Of a stretch of DNA of 64,000 nucleotides, positions 17,879 to 25,678 are shown piece after piece. The number at the start of each line of letters is the position of its first letter. Position 1 is the first letter of the stretch. The translations under genes and the position numbers were made by a program. Source of the stretch: Jeotgalibacillus marinus. Its GTDB lineage: Bacteria > Bacillota > Bacilli > Bacillales > Jeotgalibacillaceae. The notes below the pieces were generated by a model. The model searched no databases and was not told where the DNA came from. It saw nothing but the letters and a program-made list of their open reading frames with translations. Location: assembly GCF_040801915.1 (NCBI RefSeq), contig NZ_JBFMIA010000002.1:372001-436000 (forward strand), in the 5' to 3' direction.

Positions 17879-18344
17879 ATTTCTCAAGAGGAATTAACTC
17901 AACTATTTGTTTATTGTCAACAATACCCCCATAAAGTTCGCTAGAATCTGTCAATATGCAAGTAGCAAAATCTATCTGATCTTGCTGAGCTACGACAAAC
18001 ATAGAGTCGATAGTACCCCTAGCGAAAGAGGGCCATATAAAATTGTCTATATATATTTTTGGTTCCAATTCCTCACCGGTATATAATTCTTTCTTAGTTC
18101 TTGTTATTTTGAATAATTCTTCTTTTGAATTTGCAGTCATAACGCCATCTACATCTAACCCATCTGGCACATCATCTAAGTGATTGTCAATGTGAAAGAG
18201 AAATGAATTTTCTTTTATAGTACCTTTTAATCTTTCTAATTCCCAAGCTGCAAAAGCCCATGAATGGTCTTTCATTATGTATATATTCTTTTCGGGAATG
18301 TATATTTTCCAATCAGACATAGAATCAAAAATATCAATATCCAT
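17838..18344 (-). CDS. UPF0489-family protein, probably C-terminally truncated
   Basis: The 168-residue product contains KNIYIMKDHSWAFAAWELER and LFHIDNHLDDVPDGLD, the His/Asp-rich opening of the UPF0489 (C5orf22-like) family, which resembles arginase-type metal sites. Family members that I recall are around 250 residues or more. The last 14 codons (KFKKVRRFHRHLAL) overlap antisense to the end of the propeller pseudogene and look unrelated to the family. I infer truncation when the two sequences were joined. Function is unknown. Confidence 0.55.
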   Translation of the reverse strand: MDIDIFDSMSDWKIYIPEKNIYIMKDHSWAFAAWELERLKGTIKENSFLFHIDNHLDDVPDGLDVDGVMTANSKEELFKITRTKKELYTGEELEPKIYIDNFIWPSFARGTIDSMFVVAQQDQIDFATCILTDSSELYGGIVDNKQIVELIPLEKFKKVRRFHRHLAL

Positions 18345-18379
18345 TTTAAAAAGCCTCCATAGATTTAGAGTTTAATAAA

Positions 18380-18538
18380 TCAACTATTGTTTGTCTTTAT
18401 TCCTCTCAAGCGAGTAGAACGACCTAACGAAGATACATCTTAAATCTTTAACCATGGTTTATATTCCACACCAATACCAGAGACACGACCTTCTTTAATC
18501 CACTTCTCAATTTTAGATGTTCTTTTTCTTTTGGACAT
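18380..18538 (-). pseudogene. tnsA: Tn7-like transposase subunit TnsA, N-terminal remnant
   Basis: From an ATG at 18538 (AAAGGGGTG upstream) the frame reads MSKRKRTSKIEKWIKEGR, IGVEYKPWLKI, a TAA, then DVSSLGRSTRLRGIKTN before a stop. This is the start of TnsA, the endonuclease that cuts the 5' ends of Tn7-type elements (compare G-x-x-Y-K-P-W-L-x-I-Q-D-V-P-S-x-G-R-S). The stop stands exactly where glutamine (CAA) is expected, so CAA to TAA is likely. The gene is also cut after about 50 codons. Confidence 0.75.
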
Positions 18539-18646
18539 TAAAACACCCCTTTAGACAATCATATCTAAAGGAGTAAAAACGGTGCAACTTTTTTTCAACC
18601 GGTATGACTTTATTGTGGTTATTCTATTTTTTTTATGAAAATAATT

Positions 18647-18777
18647 GTGCATAAAACGATCGTATTATGGACTTTTTTAAACGATCATGAAAACCTAAGG
18701 AAAAGCCATTTATGTTGTCCATAAAACCGTCTTTAATTCAAAGTGTGTTAAATGCAACAGTAAAACGTTTTGTGGAC
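18647..18777. repeat. four 13-bp repeats, candidate TnsB-binding end
   Basis: Variants of GTCCATAAAACGA occur at 18647-18659 (+, GTGCATAAAACGA), 18660-18672 (-, GTCCATAATACGA), 18717-18729 (+, GTCCATAAAACCG) and 18765-18777 (-, GTCCACAAAACGT). The first two abut as a 26-bp inverted pair around CGATCG. Tn7-type ends carry several such sites between the terminus and tnsA, and tnsA here points away from them. Element boundaries were not found. Confidence 0.5.
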
Positions 18778-18981
18778 TATCGATGTGAATTGCGTATTAC
18801 TTGATGTGAAGTGGGATTCATCAAACAGCATCCCTAAATGTTTTGTAAATTGAAAATCTACAAATAGGTTTTGATCTTTCATTTGCTAGTGAACAGTGGA
18901 AAAAAACGATTTATGTTCCTAAAGAAAATAACCAATATTTGATGTTATAATTTAGGGGATTACAATATTGGGAGGTATTAG

Positions 18982-19164
18982 ATGAATTCAACTATGCTTT
19001 TTATTTTAACGGTAGTGTCTATGGCCATATGGGTCATGGTTTCCCGAGAATCTATACGTGAGTCAAAAGATAAAGAAAAAAATACAGGTAAAATGATGAC
19101 GCTGATTGCAGCAGGTAGTTTAACTACCATATTTTTTTTAGTCTCACTCTACCAAAAATTGTAG
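18982..19164 (+). CDS. small single-TM protein
   Basis: A strong GGGAGGT site precedes the ATG. The 60-residue product has two hydrophobic parts (about 4-20 and 40-56) divided by the charged segment RESIRESKDKEKNTGK. No family is recognised. It lies between the Tn7-like repeats and the Tn3 remnant, so it may be a passenger gene. Confidence 0.5.
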   Translation: MNSTMLFILTVVSMAIWVMVSRESIRESKDKEKNTGKMMTLIAAGSLTTIFFLVSLYQKL

Positions 19165-19204
19165 TGGTGAAGGTCTATGATCAGCCCCGTTTAAACCGTG
19201 CCAA

Positions 19205-19480
19205 GCTTGGAATACCGTTTATCTCACTGAAGCCACTAATCATTTAAAACAAAATGGGGCGTTAGATGAGAATTGTTACCTCATGTATCACCTCTGGCAT
19301 GGGAACATATTAATTTCCTTGGTGAATACAAGTTCGATTTACATTAGTAAAACTAGTTTACAGTCTTTACCGTCATTGAACATAACTAAAGCCGAATTTC
19401 CCTTAGCGTAGGGAAATTCGGCTTTTTTACTCCAAATATTGTCTTAGCGTATATTTCCGTTAAAATGTTGGCGGTACCCC
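19205..19480 (+). mobile_element. Tn3-family remnant: transposase C-terminus plus 38-bp right inverted repeat
   Basis: AWNTVYLTEATNHLKQNGAL is the conserved C-terminal part of Tn3-family TnpA. After a one-base frameshift near 19265 the reading continues ELLPHVSPLAWEHINFLGEY to a stop at 19347. At 19443-19480 the 38 bases, read leftward, start GGGGTACCGCCAACATTT and end ACGCTAAG, the pattern of the Tn4430-type terminal repeat. Between them lies a strong terminator (19388-19428). The left end and the rest of the transposase are gone. Confidence 0.8.
19388..19428 (+). terminator. terminator inside the Tn3 remnant
   Basis: AAAGCCGAATTTCCC and GGGAAATTCGGCTTT form a 15-base perfect stem around eight bases, followed by more Ts. 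Confidence 0.85.
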
Positions 19481-19620
19481 TAGAAGGAAGGAGGTATTAC
19501 GGATTAGAGGAACTATATAGCTAAAATAAATTGAAGGATTTATGAGAAGGACTAACATCCTGTGTCATTCTCTATACACAAAATAGTTTATACTACCTTG
19601 AACTGAGTTATTTTTTTCTA

Positions 19621-19752
19621 CTAATGACCTAAACATGCGCAACCCACGATAATTAATAGAATAAAAAGCACAACAATTAAGATAAAACAGCTGCATCCAG
19701 AGTCAGAACCACCGCCACCGCCGTATACATAACCGCCACTACTACCACTCAT
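19621..19752 (-). CDS. YjcZ-family sporulation-associated mini-protein
   Basis: A 43-codon gene reads leftward as MSGSSGGYVYGGGGGSDSG, then CSCFILIVVLFILLIIVG and a short end CACLGH. The Gly-rich start with a single helix containing the block FxLIVVLFILLIIVG is diagnostic of the YjcZ/SscA-like peptides of Bacillus spores. GGGGGGG stands eight bases before the ATG. It is intact despite lying in a region full of broken transposons. Confidence 0.85.
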   Translation of the reverse strand: MSGSSGGYVYGGGGGSDSGCSCFILIVVLFILLIIVGCACLGH

Positions 19753-19970
19753 ACATTTCACCCCCCCAACAAGTAAATTAAGATGCACTTAAGCACTCTA
19801 TATACTCTATGCTTCATTGGATTATGGTGGATAGATGAATGTCTGTAGTTAATATATTTTTATGGACCCTTCTGGTGCAAAAATTGTTCTGTCAGAGACA
19901 TTCCTATAACCGATTCTGGTAGAAGATTAAATAAACAAGAAACTGAGGAGGATTTTTCTATAGTTATTTT

Positions 19971-20071
19971 GTCAAAAAACAAATAAGAGAATTAATTTAA
20001 GAGAAGGATCTCAAAACAGCCAAGGACGCACAAGAAATGTTAAAAGAGATGTTTAAAGACGTGATACAAGG
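19971..20071 (+). pseudogene. IS256-family transposase N-terminal remnant
   Basis: The frame reads VKKQIRELI, TAA, EKDLKTAKDAQEMLKEMF and KDVIQG. The second part matches the opening of IS256-type (mutator) transposases (K-T-A-x-D-A-Q-x-M-L-K-x-x-F-K-D-x-I-Q). It is cut at 20069-20072 by GGGGTACCACC, which looks like a Tn3-type terminus, so a later insertion seems to have split it. Confidence 0.65.
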
Positions 20072-20218
20072 GGTACCACCAACTTTGTTGTGGTTATTCC
20101 ATTTTTTTACACTGTTTGGTTCCATAACTTAAAAGATTTGATACTACTTTCAAGGTGTAGTAATATCAAGACCTATGAAGGTGTCATATGTTAGGGTCAT
20201 AAATGGAGGGTGAAAATC

Positions 20219-20332
20219 GTGAAATATGGATACGCAAGGGTTAGTACAGCGTCACAAGATTTAGAATCGCAAACTCAATTTCTCCCATTGGCACCAGATC
20301 CACTTTGTCCATATAAAAAAGAGGAGCACTAA
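20219..20332 (+). pseudogene. serine resolvase/invertase N-terminal remnant
   Basis: A GTG start after GGAGGGTG gives MKYGYARVSTASQDLESQTQ, the catalytic-serine segment (Y-x-R-V-S-T) of small serine recombinases such as Tn3-family resolvases. After 22 codons the homology ends and unrelated codons lead to a stop. No catalytic arginine region or DNA-binding domain remains. Confidence 0.75.
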
Positions 20333-20346
20333 GCCCCTCTTTTTTT
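20314..20346. terminator. bidirectional terminator at the end of the three-gene operon
   Basis: AAAAAAGAGG and CCTCTTTTTTT pair around a loop of about 12 bases. On the - strand it lies 32 bases beyond the DUF3883 gene. Confidence 0.65.
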
Positions 20347-20377
20347 GTTCAATTTCGTAATTTTACCTATACATTTT

Positions 20378-21328
20378 TCACCTGTTTTTATTACTACCTC
20401 CCTCAAATGACACTTTATATTGGATTGGCTCCAAATTTGCATGATAAGAAAGGAAGGAATAGGGATTCTTGATTATTTTGATTGGCTCAATCTGATTAGT
20501 CTGATCTACAAGGTACAAATAGTATAGACTGCCTAATACCTTAGCAATTTTCAATTCATGATCAGACAAATAGAAGGGACCGTCTGGATTAACGCTCTTC
20601 ACTTCAATAAAACGATTTGGCTCTAACCCTGAAGTAGAGAATGATAAAATATCATAACCGGCGTTTACAAAACTGTCCGATATGCATTCTACACGATCAG
20701 CCTCCGCAATAAGCCCCTGTTCCTGAAGCCGTCGTTTTTCATAACAAAGAACATACTCTTCCGCTTCTCTACCCTTTCGCGCCTGTAGTTCCAAAATAGC
20801 ATGTAACTCTTCCTTTGTAATAGGTGGCTGATGATCTCGTACCCATGCATGTTCACCCAACAATTCCAATTGATCATCAGACTGAACTGCAACACCCAGA
20901 TAAATCATCTCTTCTGTCCACTGTTGGAGAGATTTAGAGATCGTTGAACGCATAGCCTGTCTTTTACCTGAATCATTAAAACAAAAATAATTCATCCACT
21001 GCTTGTTTGTCGCATCTTCTAACGAAACATACCACGACGCCATCAGCTTTTTCTGCTTGATGTTCAGATCATAGCAACCTTCACTCCCTGAATCGCATAA
21101 ACGATGGCCTCTCGGCTTTATGAACAATTGATGTTTATCATCAATTCCAAGCAACTTTAAAAAAAGAAGAAGTTCTAATACTGGTTTCGACGCTTTTGTT
21201 TTTCTACCTCCAAGAAAAGAACTTTCCAATAATCGAAAAAGATAACTTTGAGTTATCTGGCATTGATACTTATTTTCGAATTCCTTTACAGTGCGAATTA
21301 CCCATAGTAAATCACAAAACTTCTTCAT
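20378..21328 (-). CDS. DUF3883-domain protein (PD-(D/E)XK-like), third gene of candidate defence operon
   Basis: The 316-residue protein has an N-terminal part without recognised domain (about 1-180) and a C-terminal DUF3883 domain: GREAEEYVLCYEKRRL at 186-201, GYDILSF at 224-230, RFIEVKSV at 239-246, FYLSDHELKIAK at 252-263 and a YLYLV strand. D226 with E242-V-K244 fits a PD-(D/E)XK nuclease-like active site, so the site looks intact. The start overlaps the helicase stop by four bases (ATGA), indicating translational coupling. In other systems DUF3883 is found fused or next to helicases and restriction proteins. Nuclease activity is inferred, not shown. Confidence 0.8.
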   Translation of the reverse strand: MKKFCDLLWVIRTVKEFENKYQCQITQSYLFRLLESSFLGGRKTKASKPVLELLLFLKLLGIDDKHQLFIKPRGHRLCDSGSEGCYDLNIKQKKLMASWYVSLEDATNKQWMNYFCFNDSGKRQAMRSTISKSLQQWTEEMIYLGVAVQSDDQLELLGEHAWVRDHQPPITKEELHAILELQARKGREAEEYVLCYEKRRLQEQGLIAEADRVECISDSFVNAGYDILSFSTSGLEPNRFIEVKSVNPDGPFYLSDHELKIAKVLGSLYYLYLVDQTNQIEPIKIIKNPYSFLSYHANLEPIQYKVSFEGGSNKNR

Positions 21329-23208
21329 GGCTTCATGCTCTGGATATGTTGAATTACCGTATCAAAATCTTTTTGAAGCTCATTATCCTGACCCCAACCT
21401 TCCTGAACCAAATCCAACGTACCGATAGGCATGTCTATATCTAAAACACTACGCATTAACAATGCTTTTTCCTGCAAACGCTGATGAATTACCTCGTCGA
21501 TCGTTGCTTCACTCTCAATAATATAGTAAGTTGTAGTTTGTTCGTCCGACAATCCGATCCGATGAATGCGATCGAGAGACTGGAGATATTGACCGCAATT
21601 GAAACTCCTGTCTAGATAAATAGCATGGTGACAATCTTTGTGTAAGGAAATAGACTCCGCGCATGCAGCAGGATTCGCAATAAGAATACACGGCTTGTCT
21701 GATTGTTTGAATTGACGGATCTGCTGCTCTCGATTGAACGCCTCATCATCTTCATCACTTTTCGGTACGCCACCATAGATAAGGTAGGTCGTGATTCCAA
21801 GCTGTATAAAATCCTTTCTTAATTGAAAAATATTGTTAACAAATGTACTCCACAATAGCACTTTATGACCTTGATTAATTAATTTTTTCGCCAGTTCAAT
21901 TGTTTTCTGTATCTTGTTTGGCTTTTCATATAGTGGATAATTCTCAATGAGTTTTACCATATCTCCCCCATCGTAAGTAAGTGGTGGTATCTCAAACTCT
22001 TGTGAGAAGTCACCCAAAAGGGCCGGATTTGAAGCAGTTTGCAGGAGTCGGATAATTTTTGCACGCCTGAATCGAGCCATTTGAGTAATCTCACGTGATG
22101 AAAACTCTTTTAATTCTTCAATAGTACGGGCGACTATTATATCGTAAACCTTCTGCTGTAACAACGACATCGGCACGGTAATCCTTTCAACCACAAAGGG
22201 AGGAAGATCCAGATCCTTCTTATTAATTCGGAAGAAGAAAGGACTGATTTTTTTCTGAATCCACTCAACATCATCTTTATTACGTTTCACTTCAGCTTTA
22301 TAATGATTTTGCTCACCCAATAAAAATTTCCCTGGCCACAGAAACGTCATTTGTGAATAAAGGTCTAACAATCCGTTTGGCATCGGAGTTCCTGTACTTA
22401 TTGCTCTTCGTTGGGCGTATGGCGCCAACTTTAAAAGTGCATTCGCCCATGTTCCATTCTCAAAACGTTTAATGTAATGGGACTCATCAACAACGAGCAT
22501 TATTCGATACCGCTTCATTAGTTCAATCAGCTTAACTGCGTCTATAGCAGCCGTTTGAAAGGTTGTCAGAAAAAGGTCGGCACGATCAGGATTTTTGTAT
22601 TTCTTCTCTCGATCCGTTCCTAAAAGGCGGTAACTTACTACTGATCTACCGAAGCATGCAGCAAATTCTTCTTCCCATGCCATAAAAGCACTCGGAGGAC
22701 CTATCACTAGAATTTTCTCTATTTCACCCTTCTCTTGCCAAACCGAAAAACCAGCATATAGCATCGTTGTTTTCCCGCTACCCGGTACAGAAAAGTTGGC
22801 GGTATTCTTAACAGCTAGCATATGACGAACCGCTTTCTTTTGATAGGATTTTAATTCCCTCTTAAACCCAGGTAAAATAAGTGCTTCAACATCACCCGTT
22901 TCCTCTTTCACAGCTAGTCCCAGTTTGGATGCATCTTCAAAGATCTGCTTTTCATCACCAATCTTTTTGCTAAGAAGATCAACATTTCCGCTGACCTGAA
23001 AAGGGATTTTTTTTCTCCTAAAGAATGACTTTAGATCTTCAACAGTACTTCTAATTTTAATTAGGTCATCCATAACATAATTTTTCGAAAACTCACTTTT
23101 CACAAATCCTTGCTCCCGAAACATAAGTGAATATTGACCAACATACAACTCAGGGCACCTGGTTACATCAACAGTTAGCAAATTCCAGTCGTATTCGATT
23201 TTCACCAT
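21325..23208 (-). CDS. SNF2-type DEAD/DEAH helicase
   Basis: The 627-residue protein has an N-terminal domain of about 115 residues and two RecA-like lobes: Q-motif-like region ELKSYQKKAVRHM, Walker A VPGSGKTT at 141-148, motif Ib LTTFQT, DESH box at 241-244, STGTPMPN at 271-278, and in lobe 2 LLWSTFVNNI, NPAACAESISLH and SLDRIHRIG (motif VI) at 544-552. The insertion pattern is that of SNF2-family translocases. There is no fused nuclease or methyltransferase. It lies between a ParB-like gene (6-base gap) and the DUF3883 gene (overlap), so the three products very likely act together. Confidence 0.92.
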   Translation of the reverse strand: MVKIEYDWNLLTVDVTRCPELYVGQYSLMFREQGFVKSEFSKNYVMDDLIKIRSTVEDLKSFFRRKKIPFQVSGNVDLLSKKIGDEKQIFEDASKLGLAVKEETGDVEALILPGFKRELKSYQKKAVRHMLAVKNTANFSVPGSGKTTMLYAGFSVWQEKGEIEKILVIGPPSAFMAWEEEFAACFGRSVVSYRLLGTDREKKYKNPDRADLFLTTFQTAAIDAVKLIELMKRYRIMLVVDESHYIKRFENGTWANALLKLAPYAQRRAISTGTPMPNGLLDLYSQMTFLWPGKFLLGEQNHYKAEVKRNKDDVEWIQKKISPFFFRINKKDLDLPPFVVERITVPMSLLQQKVYDIIVARTIEELKEFSSREITQMARFRRAKIIRLLQTASNPALLGDFSQEFEIPPLTYDGGDMVKLIENYPLYEKPNKIQKTIELAKKLINQGHKVLLWSTFVNNIFQLRKDFIQLGITTYLIYGGVPKSDEDDEAFNREQQIRQFKQSDKPCILIANPAACAESISLHKDCHHAIYLDRSFNCGQYLQSLDRIHRIGLSDEQTTTYYIIESEATIDEVIHQRLQEKALLMRSVLDIDMPIGTLDLVQEGWGQDNELQKDFDTVIQHIQSMKP

Positions 23209-23214
23209 TGAAAA

Positions 23215-24375
23215 TTACTCCTTCACTTTTTCCTTTATTGTGGAAACTAGTTCATCTAGCTCCTCAAATAAGACTTTAAAATCCTTCTTAGCAAAAGCAT
23301 CGCTATCGTCCTGAATCTGTGTCAGTAGATTGATTGCTTTCTTTAGTAGTTCTTCTGAACGATCGTTGTTACGCTGCATTCTAGACATTTCCGCAGCAGC
23401 TGTTACGTCGTTGAAAATTTCTTCAGAAGTAGCATTGTCCTGTTTGAACATATTTTTCGTAAGCACCTTAAATATCTTGTCGTCGACGAATGCCTCTCTG
23501 AGATTCCGGATATGGTCACGTTGGGTAATCGTTTTGTCAAAGTCTTTATCTAAATTCACTTCAAGTATACGGTACATAATGTCAATCACTTTCTCATTTT
23601 CGAAAGGATTGAACCCAAGCTTCTTCAGCGCGGCGATTTCCTTTTGAATCTCAACAAAATGCTCGTTTAAATTCAGTAAGATCGTATAGTTCTCCGGCTG
23701 GTCGATAGAATGCAAAAAACCATCGACTAAATCAAGGCGGTCTTGATATTCTTTAAGTTTTTTAGGTTTCCAGTCCAGTGTTTCAAGTAGCTCCTGCTCA
23801 CTCATGTGCTCCAATCCTTCTTTAATCTTTAATAAATCATTTATAGGGTTATATTCTTCCTTTAAATCAGTTTTAATCTGGAATTGGACTTCCAACTTAT
23901 AGATTTCTTTTGCAGGCACATTCGCCGGAAGCCGGTGAACCAGCAAATACTGATAGCATGAACGTGGGGATTTTTCGTTGAGACGTTTCATACAGGCTAA
24001 TCGACGATTTGCGTCCACCAGAAAGCCATCTTGCGTTATAACGCCAGGACTTAGCTGACCGTAACTCTCCAAGTCATTTAAAAGACGTTCGGATTTGGCA
24101 TTCTTAGGAATCAAAAGGTCTATAAAATAAGATTCATGGGCAGGGTTACGATTATCTAATTCGAAACCGATCTCCTGCTCCTTCAAGCGTTTCTCTGCGG
24201 CAAAGCGTCCATTATCAACATTGAAGCTGAGTAAGGAAATCGGGATCTTGTATACCGGCAATTCCTGTGGTTGTCCCATAAACAAAAGCATTTGCTTTGA
24301 ACTAATAGAGGATTTTCCACCATTATCGATATATTGATCTATTGCATTTGCCCGTTCTGTCCACCCTGTTAACAT
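23215..24375 (-). CDS. ParB/sulfiredoxin-fold protein, first gene of candidate defence operon
   Basis: The 386-residue product has a ParB N-terminal-like region: IPISLLSFNVDNGRF at 44-58, a long spacer, then GFLVDANRRLACMKRL at 117-132, which matches the D-G-x-R-R-x-x-A motif that binds nucleotide in ParB-like and DNA-sulfur-modification proteins. The C-terminal half (about 230-386) is helical and charged, with coiled-coil character. I chose the ATG at 24375 because GGAGTGA lies seven bases upstream. It is not a chromosome-partitioning ParB; that gene is at 60.1 kb. A role as DNA-binding or NTP-driven switch for the helicase is inferred. Confidence 0.75.
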   Translation of the reverse strand: MLTGWTERANAIDQYIDNGGKSSISSKQMLLFMGQPQELPVYKIPISLLSFNVDNGRFAAEKRLKEQEIGFELDNRNPAHESYFIDLLIPKNAKSERLLNDLESYGQLSPGVITQDGFLVDANRRLACMKRLNEKSPRSCYQYLLVHRLPANVPAKEIYKLEVQFQIKTDLKEEYNPINDLLKIKEGLEHMSEQELLETLDWKPKKLKEYQDRLDLVDGFLHSIDQPENYTILLNLNEHFVEIQKEIAALKKLGFNPFENEKVIDIMYRILEVNLDKDFDKTITQRDHIRNLREAFVDDKIFKVLTKNMFKQDNATSEEIFNDVTAAAEMSRMQRNNDRSEELLKKAINLLTQIQDDSDAFAKKDFKVLFEELDELVSTIKEKVKE

Positions 24376-24506
24376 AAAGATCACTCCATTTTGATAGTAT
24401 TTTTTATTCATATTTCAATTATTCTCTATTAAAATAGCTTTAAAACCCTTGAAACTAATTTTTATTTTATCCATACTTACCCCCTTACCTTAAAAGTGAA
24501 CTAAAA

Positions 24507-24537
24507 AAAGACAATAGCTGTTACAGCTATTGTCTTT
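24507..24537. terminator. perfect inverted repeat at the start of the ArgR-like frame
   Basis: AAAGACAATAGCTG and CAGCTATTGTCTTT pair perfectly around TTA. The right arm covers the putative TTG start of the ArgR-like gene, so the structure is either a terminator or a sign that the gene start is lost. Confidence 0.6.
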
Positions 24538-24964
24538 ATTCATATCTAGTTCCTTATTCACTTTGATTGAAGAAAACAACTTTGTGAATATGGATCAGTT
24601 AAAGGACATTTTAGAAAGAGAACATCAACTGAATTTAAGTCAAGCCACCTTGACACGAGATTTTAAATATTTGGGTATTGAGAAAAGAGAAGGAGTGTAC
24701 AAATACGTCAGTCGCACAAAAAAACAAATCCATCAAAACAAAGCAACAGAATTGGTTCAGGATCATGTAACGTCTTTTGACAATGACCTGTCGGTTCATC
24801 ATATTAAAGTGCAAGATGGAAAATCATCAGAAATTGCTCATCACCTTAAACAAGGCTATGCTGCAGTAGTATCTCATGTACAAGTGGATGGTGACACATT
24901 GATCATCTACCTACGCAAAGGGAAAGACGCTGAAGAACTATTAAACACTTTAGGTCAACGTTAA
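24530..24964 (+). CDS. ArgR-family regulator, start uncertain
   Basis: The 144-residue frame has an ArgR-type winged helix: FTLIEENNFVNMDQLKDIL and LSQATLTRDFKYLGIEKR (compare T-Q-A-T-V-S-R-D-I-K-x-L), then a C-terminal domain GDTLIIYLRKGKDAEELLN. The usual effector loop G-T-x-x-G-D-D-T is altered to HVQVDGDT, so arginine binding may be weak. The only start is a TTG in a hairpin without ribosome site, and the normal first 8-10 residues are replaced. It may be a truncated copy. ArgR-type genes are also known as cargo of staphylococcal SCC/ACME islands. Confidence 0.65.
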   Translation: MSLFISSSLFTLIEENNFVNMDQLKDILEREHQLNLSQATLTRDFKYLGIEKREGVYKYVSRTKKQIHQNKATELVQDHVTSFDNDLSVHHIKVQDGKSSEIAHHLKQGYAAVVSHVQVDGDTLIIYLRKGKDAEELLNTLGQR

Positions 24965-25035
24965 TTTAGAAAGCTCATCAAATCCTAGTCCCAATAAACT
25001 AAATGTCATGAAATCAACACCCTTTTGAAAATAGA

Positions 25036-25077
25036 AAAAGGATATTGATGTCGGTAGTTAAACATCTATATCCTTTT
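25036..25077. terminator. terminator after the ArgR-like gene
   Basis: AAAAGGATAT and ATATCCTTTT with a further GATGT/AACATC pairing surround a loop of about nine bases; A-run and T-run allow either direction. Confidence 0.65.
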
Positions 25078-25100
25078 ATAATTGGTTTGGTTGATTTACT

Positions 25101-25442
25101 TTATATCCTCTGACTCCTGCTCTTTAAAAGAGGCACACCATCTTTTAATATCTCCCCATACACCCTTTCCCCATCTTTCAGGCAAATTAAAAAGAGTAGA
25201 TGATTCGTATCAGCGTCTAACGCCACACAAAACATCCACTCATTTTCTTCTGTTTCATATACACAGGTATTAACTACAACCTTCTCAGATGTAGCATCCA
25301 ACAGCTGCTCTGACACAAGGTTGTCGTCCAACTCATCTTTATGTAAAAGAACCGATTCTTCTCCTACCAATTTCTCGTCAATTTCAATGCCGTATTGCGT
25401 TAACATAAAAACTCTAAAATCATCTACGTTATAATTGTACAT
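25101..25442 (-). CDS. hypothetical acidic protein
   Basis: A good GGAGGGG site precedes the ATG. The 113-residue soluble product is acidic with alternating strand-like segments: VVVNTCVYETEENEWMFCVA and LLFLICLKDGERVYGEIL. No known family is recognised. It is the gene nearest to rlmH in the island and is read leftward like rlmH, but the rlmH terminator at 25611-25651 separates the two. Confidence 0.6.
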   Translation of the reverse strand: MYNYNVDDFRVFMLTQYGIEIDEKLVGEESVLLHKDELDDNLVSEQLLDATSEKVVVNTCVYETEENEWMFCVALDADTNHLLFLICLKDGERVYGEILKDGVPLLKSRSQRI

Positions 25443-25610
25443 ACTGACCCCTCCATTTTTTACACATGCCCTTTTTCTTTTAATGACGTATACTTCCCAG
25501 TAATGGAGTTTGATAGCTTTGTATTCCTATTCTCTTAATGTAGATTTTTACTACCAACTCTATTTCTGATGTTTTTTTGAATAACATATTGAGCCTGTAG
25601 TCGCTAAATA

Positions 25611-25651
25611 AAAAAGGATAGTATTTAGCGTCTATCTGCTACATACTATCC
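25611..25651 (-). terminator. rlmH transcript terminator
   Basis: On the - strand GGATAGTAT pairs with ATACTATCC around 18 bases and is followed by TTTTTT. It lies 40 bases beyond the rlmH stop codon and outside the repeated attachment-like segment. Confidence 0.7.
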
Positions 25652-25678
25652 TAATTACCATTATGGTAGAAAAATTAT

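Larger units (their letters stand above)
18607..20108. repeat. 27-bp direct repeats flanking 1.5 kb
   Basis: 18607-18633 and 20082-20108 match at 25 of 27 positions (core TTGTGGTTATTC followed by a T-run). The second copy directly follows GGGGTACCACCAA, which looks like a Tn3-type terminus inside the IS256 remnant. They may be ends of the same element type in direct orientation. Confidence 0.5.

Noticed and set aside
19329..19362. A fourth att-like site (TTTACATTAGT...GTTTACAG, partly like 13510-13550)
   Set aside because: It lacks the TATGRTACGGTTCAC core, the best ungapped stretch is about 16 of 22, and the position is the 3' end of the Tn3 transposase remnant.
23215..24375. Plasmid-type partition gene
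   Set aside because: The protein has a ParB-like motif but no ParB helix-turn-helix that I can see, no ParA partner and a helicase/nuclease operon context.
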